Assembly: GCF_964199755.1 (NCBI RefSeq)
Contig: NC_133897.1
Span: 122,160,552 to 122,224,551 of the forward strand
Length of the DNA: 64,000 nucleotides
Direction: 5' to 3'
DNA from: Larus michahellis
Lineage: Eukaryota; Chordata; Aves; Charadriiformes; Laridae
Shown here: piece by piece, positions 1 through 14,285 of the stretch
Layout: each line of letters begins with the position of its first letter
How positions within the stretch are numbered: the stretch's first letter is position 1
Notes under the pieces: model-generated
The model's database searches: none
The model's input: the letters and a program-made list of their open reading frames with translations, nothing else
Told to the model about the DNA's origin: nothing
Translations under genes and position numbers: made by a program

Positions 1-2599
1 CCTCTTTAACCCATTCTCAATCAGGTAAGTGTAAAATTACATAGTAAACAGCCATCTTCAATTTTCTAAAGGAGAACTGGTTGAGATCAGAGGTTAAGAA
101 GGTACATCCAGTTAGGCAGTGACCTATTACAGTACAGAGATACAGGAGTTGTTTTGTGTGTTGTTTTTTTTTTTAAATACTATCCATTAAAAATAATATC
201 TATTTTAACTGTATAAACAAAAAAAATTAAAATGGTTACTTCTAAGCAATCTTCACTGGATTTTTCCACTACAGCCACTGGATTTCAGATCCTGTAACAC
301 CCTTCCTCATGGTTCACTTCTTAGATTTGGGACTACAGGTAGCATCTCTCTTCCATGCCTCAAAAACAAGGCAGTCAGCAGGCTCACCTGCAACACAAGA
401 GATCCAGCTTTCCAGTCTGCTATACTAGGGACTGAAGTGGAGATCACTCATGTTCAGGTGACACTGCTGGCTACTCTATAAGAAGATGTCTAACGTGGCT
501 TTTTCTCCCCCCTGTGTAACAAGAAAACCTCCTCTCCTCACTTGCTGCTTCCCACAGAAGACAAATTTCCCAGGTGTTGAAGCACCAAGAGTCAGAAGGT
601 GTCTTAGCTGAAGGCACCACTCCAAAAACAACATGGTGTCCACAGAACACTCAACTGGGCTCCTTCCATGCTGCTATCCATCAAGTAACAACACCTGGTC
701 ACACAGAAAACAAAGTCTCACCCTGTAAGGCCAAGATCAGAGGCTGAGATCATTTTCTGCTGTATGTCAAACTGAACTGTGCTTTGCCCTCCTACTTAGA
801 TACTCACGTCCTCCATTTTTTTTTCCTCCCGCCAAGGCCTCCGTGTGTCTCATCCCTCCCGTGCAGTGCAAAAATAGCTGTTCCTCCCTAAGGACCATGT
901 GCCCCAAAGTCTGCCTGCCTTTTCCAACTGTATCTTATGAAATTCCAGCTGGTCTAACAAAAATATTATGTCTCCCTATGTAACTTGTTGTCACAGAGAA
1001 ACAACATACCTACAAACACTACAGCTACCATCCCTCTCTGCCTGCATTTTTCCTTCTTCCTCACTTTTTCCACAGAGAAAGAAAAAATAAGACATTCCAG
1101 GGTATCCGGGTTTTAAACCTTTAGCTAGGATTTAAAGTCAGGACTCCGACTGCTACCCAAAAAGCTGCCGTTTGATTTACAGAGAAAGGACTGAAACTGC
1201 TCAGACTGCTAGCCAAAGGCCTTCTGCCCTCTGATACCTCAAACATACCCTGGCATTTTGGCACTAGCTAGATGTAGCATCCACAGAAACATGGGACTGG
1301 AAAGAGTCACCTGGGCCAAAGTTCACATTTTCGATCAACCGCAGACCATCACAGTAACAGTTCTGTAGTCCATCGAGATTTCCAGGATAACCAGCCCCCA
1401 CTGTTTGTCTCATTTTGGACACGGGCACCACAGGATTGTGCACTGGCCTCGCTGTGACCAGCAAAGGAGGACTAGCCTATAGTTTATAGAAAGACCAAAG
1501 CAATTTTTTTACGAAAGGGTTCATTTAATCAGAAAGCATTACCAACCTCTGCTTTCCATAGACACGACTGGAAGACGTAGCTCGCCAGCCGTCTCAGCAG
1601 GGAAGTGGCTCAGGTTTATGCACCCAGATTTTAAAAGCCTAGGTCCCCATCTTCTCCCAGGTGATCCTTTCCCTTCCCAGGGAGGAGAGCACCCTCCCTC
1701 AGACCCAGACTGGCTTCGCACCTGGCCACACAGGCCCCCGGGTCAGGGCAAACCCTGTACCACCCTTCAGAAGAGGCGGGTGGCCAGCTGTGGCTCTGAG
1801 TAGGGTCTCTACGACCACTACCAGGCAAGATTCACTCCAATGTGATTTTCATCCTGAACTCTCTCCTCAGCTTTCACCTGAAAGTCTCAGCCCTATGCCC
1901 AGGGCTAGAGTTTCTCTTGTGATCACAGAAGGTCAAAAATGCCTCACCTCATCCGAGGAGGTAGTGGCCACCCATCAAAAGCTAGTTTTCCTGTTAATAC
2001 ACACTATGGGATGTATTCCTCAGTTTGGGTCATCTGTGCAGGATTTCCAGACTCAGAATGTAAACTGGTGGAACACATATAAGCCATAAACTTTGAGTTT
2101 TAATTCAGACAGAGGACAAGCAGTGAGTTTAAGCTTCTTTTGGATGCTTTAACAAGTCGACTTACATTCATCCACCCATATGATATTGTCAGGCATCTTT
2201 CTCCTTTGCTGCAGGACAGTCGTAATTACCTACAAACCTTAGGTCCTTACACAGATTTTAATTAAGTATGTCTATAAACTGATTTGTAAGATTACAGACA
2301 GCATCTGAATATCCAGGAAAGCCCTTAGGAGGCATTTAGTAAAGTAAGAGAATTCACAAACAAAAACACACCTGGAAAAAGCTAGATAAAAATGTTTTGG
2401 CAGTTCCCCAACAATTTATTTTACTGGTAGCAATCAACAACCACCACAGACTCTGATTTGTCATCTACTACTTTCAGAAATCATGAGGCCAATCCATTAG
2501 CCCCAAATACCACCTCAAGCAAAAACTCCATTCAAATCAAGCTTCCAGAAACACTGAGCTAGGAAATGTACCCTTCTCCACTCTTGCTAAGTAAAAGGT

Positions 2600-2614
2600 A
2601 ACACACACACACAC
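2600..2614. repeat. (AC)n microsatellite
   Basis: Seven uninterrupted AC units. Confidence 0.85.
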
Positions 2615-5329
2615 TGCAGAAAGTTTATGCTTCAGAGTAATGACACGACAAAATCAAGTACTTGGTAGTTATAGCTATTCTTGATTAGTCCGGAAGTAAT
2701 ATGCAAATTAACACACTTTAATTCGGTACAATGTCATTTCAATCAGCTAGGCATAACTGAGTCAATATGCAATCAAGAATCCTCATAAACAGAAGTTTCA
2801 TCATCCAAGTTAGACCAGCATAGTCCTTCGCTTGACGTAAGTACACTTTAGCCCGCACAGCAGCTACTGGTTTTATATATAAAATAACCTAAAGAAGAAC
2901 AAACCCTGTACGTCCTACTCACCCACTAGGGAAGAATCAGACCAACAGAGAACTGACAGCAATCAGCACATTTAGTAACTGAAACCTGGTTCTATCCTCC
3001 TACTTCTGCCATGCTTCCTATTCTCACCATCACGTGAAAGGTGTCAACATCTAGTGTTGCCAGGCTTGCTCCGCCTCTATCACTATTGCAATTCTATTTT
3101 CATTTAAGTTTTTACTTCGATACAGCCCCTAGGTGAAAACGTACCCAATGGACACCTTTGGGGAAGATTTTCAGGACTATCTACCACCCAGCAGCTCATA
3201 CCTACAAAAGTAGAACTGGGTGAGAAGTACAACACCTATGTCTTTGAATTGGCTTGAGGATGTGCTGATGATCATCATATTACTTACAGTACTTGTTTCA
3301 AGTATATTTAATCAGTGAGGTGTGAGCCTTAATTTTTGCTTTGCATTTCATTTTCTACCAATTGTCTTCTATTTTCCTGCAGGGGCTTAGAGAAGATTCG
3401 TTAAGAGTACGCACAGTTCAGTACACAAGAGACTTTCGAGGGAAAAAGGAAGACTTCCAAGTTTGTTCCCTCTGCAGCAATGGCTTTTAATGGTCTATCA
3501 GCTACATTTAATGCAACTGCGAAAAGCAAGATTTTTTTGTTATTATGCTTACACTGGCCATAGAAGTATCAGGATCTGCACTGAAAAAAATATTCAGATG
3601 GGTCAAAGACATAACACTGAAAGGAGAATCCTGTGCAACTTGAACAGCAGAAAGTGGTCCAACCACTCCAGTGAAGCTACAACGACTGTCTCCAACTGCC
3701 CAAGTCTGTCCACCGATGTAATGAGTTTGCTGTACTGAGACAGCCTCCGGGGTATCTAACTTTCAAACGTTAGATAAAAGTTGGAAACAAGGAGCAGAAC
3801 AGCGTCACCACCCTGCTAGTTCTCCAAAGGCCAACTAGTAGGTGCTCCTGCAGGCCATAATTAAAAACCTTCTGCTTTGGAACCAAACACCTCTAGGAAC
3901 TAGTTAACTCGGCAAGATTTGTGAAGAGCAGAATGAATGAATGCAGTCTAAGACACTCAGTTCCACATAAGCATAATTAATGTATCCAACTACCATGCAT
4001 AAGACTGACATTATCTTGGAAAAACTCCAAGGGTCACAGGCATGATACAGGAAAGGAAGCTACAGAAGGAGCTACTGTATTTGCTTAATAAATCTACGGC
4101 ACAGACTGCTGTCAGTGGATTTTGTTCCAAGAAACTATGCAAACAAAACAGTCCTTACGGACAGAAGAGAGGGAAGAGGGTGGGAGAGAGGCAAGAAGGA
4201 TTTGATCTCATGATCTCTAGCAAAGTTGAACAGCTTAAACATTCGCAGAAAATGTCTGTGGAACTCATGAATTTCTGAATTATTGTGACAAACTTCAATT
4301 TCACAGCTTAAAGAAGTGGTCTTCATCTCCTTTAAGAAACCAAGAAAGTGCCACAGCTTGTTGTTTGAACATGAGGCTGTAATTAAACAGATGACTTGGT
4401 TTTTGTTGAGCCATTTGGATTCTTTGATAATTTTACATCTTTTTCCAAGACGGGAGTCATTTGCGCATTGTCTATAATAGCTTTTCTAACAGAATAAATG
4501 CATCAAATTTTACACAATCACCTTTCCTATAAGATCACTGGAGAATCCTAAATATACACAAAAGTTTGATTTTTCACATTACCCTCTCAGATCACTGTTG
4601 TTTAACTAGTAGAGTTAAACTGCACTCTCTCAGCACAGAAACATAAATGTTAAGCGTACAAAAGATGTCTTTATCACAAATTCTTCTAAATTTAAGACTA
4701 TATACACCACAAACGTAAGGATGCCTTAACATTACACAGAAATAATCTTTCTTCATTCAGCTTTGGGAACAGGAAAAAAATGACAAAGGGTAACCAGTTC
4801 TTCTTACATGCCTCAGCTATGCTGCCTTTCAGTTAAATTGGATTAATATACCACAAAAGGTGTTACTTTCATATCAGACTGGCTGTAAAGTAATCACTGA
4901 AACAGAACATTAAGTAAAATACATATGAACAGGATCTCACTACTAGCTCTCTCAAAGTTGTCCTGAGGAAACATTTCAAACAGGACTCTCAGACAACTTA
5001 GTAGATGGCAAAATTCACTGTGCTGCCATTTATTAATTAAGGCTTATTTTCGAGAATTAAGCTCACTTATGAGGGTCTCTTGTAACTCGGAAACTCCTTG
5101 CAACTAGGCCTTGGCATGTGATTCTGGTACTCATTACCCTCCAAACAGGCTTAATTGTTTTGCAGAAATACTTTTTTCCTTCACTTGTTACTGTTAAGGA
5201 AGCTTGGTATTAGTACCCTGTTATTTTTCTGTTCTCTGTAACAAGAAATTTGCCTTCAGCGGCAGCATCATACAACTCTGAATTACTAAGAGTCACTAAA
5301 AGAGGTGGCAGCAATTAGTAATCATAGCT

Positions 5330-5415
5330 TTATATATAGATAGGTAGATATGTGTGCATATACATTTTTATGTATGCACATGCATATACACATCTAAAAT
5401 ACATATATACATACC
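5330..5415. repeat. TA/TG-rich tract with near-palindromes
   Basis: Alternating purine-pyrimidine sequence contains TGTGCATATACAT (5353-5365), opposed by ATGTATGCACA (5370-5380) and TGCATATACACA (5381-5392). It is a decayed microsatellite able to fold on itself. Confidence 0.75.
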
Positions 5416-5827
5416 AATTTTAAAGATAGGGACCTTACAAACACCACCAAAAATCCCACTTCATAAACAAAAAATTTTTCCCACAATTTCCCCCTCTCCA
5501 CATCTACCACGATACACTTAAAGCATCTGTAGACGCTCCTTCAACACATTACCCTGACCCACTTCACTGCGGAAAGCTAGTGAAACAGGCTCCAAATATT
5601 TCATTCTGCAGCTGGTCTTTAAGCCCTAATAACCAAGGGAGGTTGAAGTCACTCTCTAATCTCCTAATGTGTAAGAATCAACAGAGCTCCCCTTTGAGCA
5701 GCCAGCCTACGCCGGAGCACAGAACAGATTGTGTCAATGACAGCTGCTTTCTGGCAGAACAGGCAGGCTCCCGACCAAGAAAGGGAGGCAGGAAACATCA
5801 CTCAGTTGTGGAAGAGGTTGCCAGCTT

Positions 5828-5860
5828 AAAAAAAAATAAATATATATATAAAAAAAAAAA
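5828..5860. repeat. A-rich / (TA)n tract
   Basis: A-run, (TA)5, then a second A-run. Confidence 0.85.
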
Positions 5861-7979
5861 TCATACAGACATTTGAATAAGATCTGTGCAGCTCTAAAGA
5901 GAGCCCTAAATGTATATACTCTGCTGCCATCTCCCCTTCCCCTCTCCTCTCTTGCTCGCCTTCAGTAGGATGCAAGTTTCCCACCACAAGGACTATTTGC
6001 TTATGTTTCTGAATGATGCTTAATATATCGTAGCTGCTCTACAAAGACAAATAATAAAGTATTGTCAAGCTCTCTAACTAGTTAAACCAGGTTTGAAATT
6101 AAACGTGATACAGATACTCACTTTTCTTTAAAAAGCATTAGACGTAAGAAAATGAGCTGTAGCCTGCTGACTGATCTCAGGTATCACCGTGTGCGTATAC
6201 ACACATACAAACACGTGGAAGCAGGTTCCTTGCAATCGTGTCAGCCATGCAGAAACTAGGCATGTAATAAAAAGGAGTTTCATACCTCCGTGTTCTGCCC
6301 AGTTTGTACAAGTATGATTTTAATTTGGAAGTAGCCGCTAAATACGGCTTAAGACCAGTTGCAGTTTAATTCGAGTAAGAGGTTTCTAAACTTACATAAC
6401 CTTTTTTTTCTGGGTGTCTGTAGCGTTCTGCAGCACAAGGTTAGAATTTTTTTAAACACTACATTTTTGAAGACAAGTTGCTGGAATTACACTTTTGTAC
6501 CTCTGGGTGTATTATGTTCCAAGATGAGGGGGAAAAAAAAAATTCAGCCCAAGTACCTCTCCCACCTCTGTTAAAGAAATAGAAACAAAATCTCCCCAAG
6601 AAAAACTTGGCAACAGATCAGCAACTGATTTTTTTAAAGGACCATTTAGATATTACGGCTGCAACAATCGACAAATTTGCATTCACATAGTTTAGCTGTA
6701 TGATTTAAGCTCTTGTTAGCTAGATTTCAGTCCTGATTAAAACCTTTGTCAATACGTTAGACATAAAGCAGGCTGCAACTAACTGCTATGTCAAATCCAC
6801 ATTTATGTGCAAGCAGTCAACATACCGACCAAAGGCTTTTAACAAAAGGATTTTTACCAGTTAGCTTCAGCAGGGTGAAGAAAGGACTGGAAAAGGGTAT
6901 GGGATTAAGCAGTTGTAGAGGAAATGGACTATCCAGGTTGGTTGTTCTGTTGAAAGAAGAATGTCATATAAATCAGACTCAAAGCAGTCCTAATACTATA
7001 TGGTCAGTGGAGAATATTAAATTGCAGACTGGAACCTTTCAAGAATGGCAAAATGGGTGTAACGTAAATATACCAGACGTCAACAGATCAATTTGGGGAT
7101 GAAAGAAAAGTCCCAGCCCCTAAGAATAAACACACGTACAAACAGATCCGGTAATAGGAAGAGGTTTGCAATACAAGATAATACTAATAAAACAGGAAAG
7201 ACAGTTACAAAATTCCTTCTTGTAAGCGTCCTGATTACATCATGAATTTAAGACTATAAATTATTGTCATTACTACTTCCTCTAGTGCTTTACATTCTCT
7301 TTACCAAACAGAAATAGCATGCGAAGAGTTTGTAACAGGCGTTCCATTTTGCTCAGAGGCAGCAGTGCCCCACTTGGCCACTGCCAGCCACATGCCAGCA
7401 GTGGGACACCTCCGTGGAGACAATGCTCCAGCCCACAGGACAGCTACAGAGCTGAGGCACAGCTGGGGTGCACGAAGGGAGCTATGTAACCAAAAGCTGC
7501 TGCTGCTTTTGAGATGTTAGTGGTTGGACAGACATTTTCCATCGTAGCTACACGATGCTCTTCTAGTTTTGCATCTGTGTTCATGAATACACTGCAACTC
7601 AGTGCCAAATTACAACTGATCCCACAAATACTACTCTCTAGCCAGATAGCAAGGACTTTTAAAGCTGGTCTCTGGTTCAGGATCAGGCTAGTTTAGTTAC
7701 TGTCCTTAATTCGGGGTCTCTGTAACACAAGCCCATGTGAATCAAAACCTAAACACTAAGGGACAGCAGGACAGCAAGACAAAACTTGCAGGACAGCGGT
7801 GCTTAACAGCTTACAGAAGAACATGTATCTCTGAACGACTGCAAAACAAGAGGGAGAAAACAGTCTAAAAGTGACTTTGCTATATTTAGGAATAGCACAA
7901 TCAATACAATACAGACATCAACTCCGCAAATAAAACTCGGGTCAGTCGCCAATGCCTGAAGCCAATACATCTGCAGGGG

Positions 7980-8015
7980 AAAAAAAAAAAGTAGTAAATA
8001 AATAAATAGATAAAT
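7980..8015. repeat. A-run with (AAAT)n
   Basis: An A-run followed by four AAAT-type units ending in ATAGATAAAT. Confidence 0.8.
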
Positions 8016-8809
8016 CAGTCTGATAGCATAAGGGGAAAAAATTCCAATAAAAGGATTTGCCAAGCACAAAAGAAATGCTTTTTTCCTTTCCTTCTTTTGG
8101 GAGAATTTACCAAATCTAGTCTATAGGAGTTTAGCAATCTCTCAGCTATTCTTCACATGTTTACTTTAATTTAGTGTTAATTAACATGAGATTGTTGAGC
8201 AGTCAAAAAACATTAAGGTGATACCACACACAGACTCAAAATGACAGCAAAAAAACATAGTGGCAACCCAACAACCTCTACTAACAAAATAACTCTGACT
8301 TTGCAGCTCAGAGGGAAATGTTGCATTATAATCTGGACGCAATCAAATCTCTGGTGGGTTTGTAAATCATTGCTAAGAATAATCCGTCTGGTTGTTTACA
8401 CTATTTAAAAGAATACTGATGTCGACACCCAAAGTTTGATTTCCATGTTGGTCTAAACTCTTGCATCTGTAACTATTTGCAGACAAAATTTTGTCATCTC
8501 TATTAGTCGGATGTTCTGGAATAGGCAAACATTGTCATATTAGGTCTCCACAAATCATAAGTGATAACTCCCATGTAGAAAAGTCTGCAAAAGAAATTGA
8601 AAAGATACAACAAAAAACTCAACCAAAACATCTACCACCAGACTGAAAGACATCCACAGAAACAATACTGTGGGATTTTACATTTACTCTGTTATTGACT
8701 TCTGCATCATGTACGTTCCACTGACAATGAAAAATTCTTTAAGTTTACATGGCCATGAAAACAAGTAGATTTGACTACTTATGGAAAGCAACAGTTTGGG
8801 CGTAGGGTT

Positions 8810-8847
8810 TTTTCGGTTTTTGTTTTGTTTTTTCTTTTTTTTTTTTA
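8810..8847. repeat. T-rich tract
   Basis: TTTTGTTTTG-type low-complexity sequence ending in a run of 14 T. Confidence 0.8.
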
Positions 8848-10253
8848 ACTAAAAAGTTATTATACAGAATTAATCCTTATCAGCTAGTTTTAATATGTGC
8901 AATTGTATCCACTGGAAGGGAAGAGAGGAGAAACAACAGTCAAGTGCATCTGTTTCCAAATATTTGATTGGATATGGTTCAAACAGTCTGCAGCCCAACC
9001 CTTACAAGAAGAGGTGCTCTTATTAAATAATACAAGTTCTTTGTATATGCTCTTGCACCTGCTCTTTTCAGTGGAAAACACATTTATACTGTTCTTCCCT
9101 CCTACAATGTTTCTGAGCCATAGCAGCTAAAACTAAGAAGCCAAGATTTGGTGCTCCAGAATGCAACACTCAAAGCCATCGGTGTGGGTGGTTTGAAGTG
9201 ACTAATTTACTGCATTTAAAATGAATAATTGTACTTACATGCCCTGAGTTAGTAGGTACACATTTTGTTGTTGCTGCCATTACATCTGAACTACATTAAC
9301 TGATTTGGCTATAATTCATTTCTACATGGATATAGATGGACATTCTTTTATAGCCGCCAGATTAAGCTTCAAAGTTTAAGGCAACATGCTTTTGGATCTC
9401 AGTTGTTTCTGATTAAGATTCGAAAAAATTGCCATTTGTAGCCTCCACCTCCTCTCATCCAGGACACTGTGTTCAAATAGCTAGAAGTCACCCACATTGC
9501 TTCCTTGTATTTCTCACTTTTTGAACTATGGTAGTATCAGCAGAATACCAGGGAATACAAGTATTTTCAAATACTCAGAAGTAGGCTCTTCTCGAGAGCC
9601 CTTATCAGTAATCTAGCTCTGCTCCCATTGAAATTAGCAGGGCTTTTATTACTTTCTTGAAAAACAAAAAAATCCATGGGTCAACTCAGGAAATGTTACG
9701 CACTTTGGCAAAACTACTTGTAACAGAGAGTACAAAGTTTTCCTCTGACCTGAGAGATCAGTTAAGAGCTTCATCTAATCCCTCCCTGATGCTATTTCTG
9801 TTTTCACTTATTCCAAACGTTACCCAAAAGTTCTGACATCACCCACGTGCCATAACCACTCTCCTCCTACGGCAGAGAAAGAAGAATGTTCTGCTTCAGT
9901 GAGGAATCACCAAGATGAAAGACCTATGAGCTTTTTAAATGTGAAGAATTACCTGATGAGGGTTCTAAGCCCCAGAACTACAAAAATGATAATTCAAGAC
10001 AAATTTCTGAGCTATAGCGTTTGTTAATTTTAAGCATAATTGACTTGTGCAGCTCATCTGGCCTAAGAAGCCACAATATGACACGTTCTAGCATGCAGCA
10101 ATACAGAGTTGCAGCTGCATACCACAAACAGACCCCAAAGGTAAGAAAATAACGTACAAAGTTATTTTTAAATCCATTTCAGGGAAACTGTTTGAGGACA
10201 TAGGTAAGAGGGTGTTTGTATTCGTTTTAATGGTTCCTCACATAAAAGAACGA

Positions 10254-10272
10254 TTTTTTTTTTTTTTTTTTT
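10254..10272. repeat. Poly(T) run (19)
   Basis: Uninterrupted T run, followed at once by AAAACAG. Confidence 0.9.
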
Positions 10273-12043
10273 AAAACAGTTTTGTTTTTTATTTGTTTAG
10301 TACAGAGAATTCCTGGAGGGGAGACTAATATTTATAACGATGCTAGTCAGAGCATTCTGTCTCCATTCCCAAGATCATCCCTCCAACTAAGGAAAGGAAG
10401 AAACAAAAAGCCGCCTCTGCCAAAACCAGACCAAGTCATTTCTATTGTTGACTTCTTTTGAAGTCAATGATACTGAAGCCTAGGGCAAATGCTAACCAAC
10501 CAGGTCCCGCATTTTAGTTTTCCAAACAGCTATCCACACAAGGTCTTGAGCTTTACAAACAACTAAATCAGCCTTTAAAGAGAGAGCTTGTTTTAAACTG
10601 ATCCAACTAAACTATGAACGTGATCAAGTATTACTCAAGTGCTGCTTTTCAAAACGCAACAGTTGAAACTTTTGATTCAGATTGGGAAGAGCAAGACTTA
10701 CTGTTGCTCTAGGTGAGGCCCCAGGCAGTAATGCTTATTTTTTCCTCCCCTTTATTTTAGAAATGCATCTGAGGATCACCTTGACTGGATCAGTAACTAC
10801 AAACTATGAAAATCAATCAGTTCCCATCATCGCAACACACAACAACAAACACTAGAAATACGCACATAAAGCACACGTACGGTTCCCTCCAAAGTGAGGG
10901 TCCCTATTTATACGCAATACAGCTCCTATCCATCATAGCAGCTCATGAGCACAACAGGCGTTTAAAGCTGAAAATGTTCTTACCCCAAAGAAGTAGCCTG
11001 CTACTAAACAAGGCAGCAGACACTTTGTGTTATTGATTTGGGCAGAGCAATCCTCTCAGAAGCATTCATACAGTGGTTTTGTTTTCAAAATTTGAGGAAG
11101 AGAAATTTGATTTTCATAAGACATAAACACTTATTAGGTTTCTAATTCTAGGACTCAACCCCCTTCCCCACTCCCTTTAGAGCTTTTTCAAAATGGAAAG
11201 GGCTGGCTGGAACCTTCTTTTGCAGAAGCTTTCTAATGGAAACACCAGCTTCCTTGCACACCCACTCAGATGTATACAGGCAGTGTCAATCTGTCATACA
11301 GAAATTTCACAGCATCGCAGACTTCTTTTGCCATCTCCCTCAAGCACACTAGTTAATTTTATTCTATGTTCTTAAAATTTGTTACATTCATGTATTTCAG
11401 TATTTCATTTAGCTTCAAGTGTCTAAAGCACTGTCGTTTTGTTGAAAACTGCATATGAAAAAGAATTCCTTCAGCTGTTTTTTGAGTAACCAGAGATATG
11501 GAAAATTTAAAAGCCTGCTTTTGGGGTTGCATGAAATTTACCCTACCCTTTTTCAGATGAATTTAAGATAGTGGAAATAAACTAGTTACCTTACTAGTTT
11601 ATTCCCAAATAGGAATGCAGTCACTGCAAAAACTTTCTACCACTTACTGTACAGTTGGCAGGACCTACCGACTCCTCATCGATCCGATTTAATTCATCAT
11701 GCTACAGAAGTGTATGCGCTTTACAATGGAAAAACTAGATTTAAAAAAAATAATGTTTAAATATCCCTCTACACGTATACCAACAGCAAAGAACATAGTT
11801 TAACTGAGCGACATTGGTAAAATTAGGTAGACAATTTTGCTGCATTGCTTTTTTTTTTTTAGTTATTTGCCCATAAGAGCTTAACTTCCTTAAAATATAT
11901 TTACATTTTTCCCCAAAAAAAGTTCAACCCACTCACGCTGAATGGTTTTTACTGCTCACACACAAAGAAAAGGTAATGTGGAAGTAGTGTGCTTCCTGGC
12001 ATACAGATACCTTGGGAATCAAATCAAAGTGAGATCTGGCATT

Positions 12044-12069
12044 TGTGTGTATATATATATAGAGAGAGT
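12044..12069. repeat. (GT)(TA)(GA) compound microsatellite
   Basis: GTGTGT passes into TATATATATA and then GAGAGAG. Confidence 0.85.
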
Positions 12070-14129
12070 GGCTGTTACTCACACCTTGCTATGATAATAT
12101 GACTTGGCAAATACAGAGAGCAAATGCCTTCCCCCTCCTCCCTTCCATATTGTACTGCTATAATTGGTCACCAGCAATTTGACACAGAGGTGGTTTGTAC
12201 GTAGGGGCTCCAGGGTCCAGGGAAGGTCTGAGGAGGAAGAACTTCACAGGAGTCGCTGCGAGATGCACGCAGTTGGAAGAAAGCCCGTGAGACTGCAGAT
12301 TAACAGTCTACAAAAAAAAAACCCACCAAAACCCACCCAGACTGTGTTGGGCAGCTGAAAAGCTCGTCCCCAGATTTCGAGCCAGTTTGTCAGACGCTAG
12401 ACCTGGTAGCGTCCCAGACTAGCGGCACAGCCCAGTTCCCAGGCTGCTTAGATAACTGCGCAGCTAGCAAGATGGACCGGGAGAAGTTATTTTAAGTTGC
12501 AATTACTAGTTCATATCTTATCAGAAGAGCTGGATGCGCACAATCGTTGCTGCTAATAGCTTCCCTTCCTCTTCTGAAAGAGCAACAAGAATTTTATTCA
12601 TGGCAACTAAAGACAGAGTAAATAGCAGCAGGTGAGGGGTTGGGTGGACTCTGCTGCTGCAGCCACCCCACTGAACTCCAGTACCTCCCACTCTTCTTGC
12701 AGGCAGTCCCACTGAAACAGGTCTGAAATACAGTTCTCTTTCTTGTAGAAGTGCTTAGCCAGCCCTTTTTCTTACAGTGACAAAGGATCCAACTAAACCA
12801 CCGTGTGGTGGCTGTGCCCAAAGACGCAGTCTCCACGAGCAGCCCTCTCTCTTTAGCTGTGGGCTGGGCGGTCCCCACTGCACACAGAGGGTGGCAAAGG
12901 ACCTCGGACTTTCAAAGCAATCACTGAGCAGCAGGGAGAAGTGTTAGAAATCACAGCTAGAAGGAAAAGTGGCACCTCTGCACATCAGGCGAAGCAGAGC
13001 TTCACGGGGGATCAGTAGCAGGATGACAGAGAACAAGGTTTGCTCCATTTGCTATACACAAACTAACTTCAATATGAGAACAAACATCAACATTGGATCC
13101 AACATTAAAAGTCACTGTCATAGCACAGAATACTCTTCAGCAGGCTCGGTTAAGTGTTGAAGGACAGCCTGACCTTGCGACAAGTTCATCTGAGGTCATA
13201 AGGTTGAATGAGGTAGTTGGACATAAATAAGTAAAAATGTTTTTACTTGCATGACTCTTTACACAGCTACACCTCGGCGATGGATTTCTCTTACATCAGT
13301 CACGCAGCTGTTACTAACAGCAAAGACTGGTCATCATAACTTTTATGCTCCCATACTGGTGGCACATAGAGTTTAGAAACAATGGTCCCATCAATCCTCC
13401 AGATCCACTACTGGCTACCAAATACAGTATTTTCCATCAAGTATTTAATGAAATTAATTTTAATAGGTTTTTATAGACCAGCTGCAATCAGTTACTGCGG
13501 CCTTTTGGACTACTGTGGCTTTCAGTTATGTTACTTTATTTATGATTAGAAAACCCCACATGTTGTAAAGAGGTACCTATGGTACCCAACCACCATTGAG
13601 AGGTAAAGAACTGGGTACTTTCCAGCTTTCTAAAAGAGGTTCTGGAACATTTTCTTATAGTTTTGGTAACAAATTGTTGAAGAAGCTAATGTGAGGCTTT
13701 GTCTTTCTCTAATACTTACATTATAATCCATTCTCCCTCTCCCTGCAAGAAAAAACTCACCAAAAGGTTGCAGAATTTTTTTTTTTTTTTCTGGCAATAA
13801 GATGCTGCTCTAAGACTGTGCCACACACAAACTGGATGAGCAGCCAACTGCTGAGTGGGAGGCTCATTAAAAAGAGCCATTTGCTTGCCATATGTCTCTT
13901 TCTTCTAGACAGACTAATTCCAGTCATTAGAGTTTTAACCAGAAATGCAGATTAACAAAGCAACTTTTTGTTAAAATGGTACCAGAAATTTTCCTAAGCA
14001 TCAGAGTATGGAGAACCACTCGGTGCTTGGAGTGAGTTGCCAGTTAGAAACAAGAGTCCTGATCCCGAAGCGGGACTGGCAGAGCACCTCATCCTTGCAA
14101 GGCTGGCATTTCCCAACCTCCCATAGGGG

Positions 14130-14285
14130 AGCCCCAGTCCCACCACCTCTTTCTGCCCTCCACCGCCACCCAGGCTGCTGCTGCTATTGTCTCCTGCTTC
14201 CCCCCTCCACCACCATCTCCCCCTCATTCCTCTCCCTCCCAGCTACCACCCTAACACTTCCCCCACTCATTCCCACACCCAGCAG
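14130..14285. repeat. C/T-rich (polypyrimidine) tract
   Basis: About 155 bases are dominated by C and T on the plus strand, with short CCACC, CTGCTG and TCCCCC motifs. On the GAREM1 sense strand it is a purine-rich tract. Overlapping open frames here are side effects of the biased composition. Confidence 0.75.
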
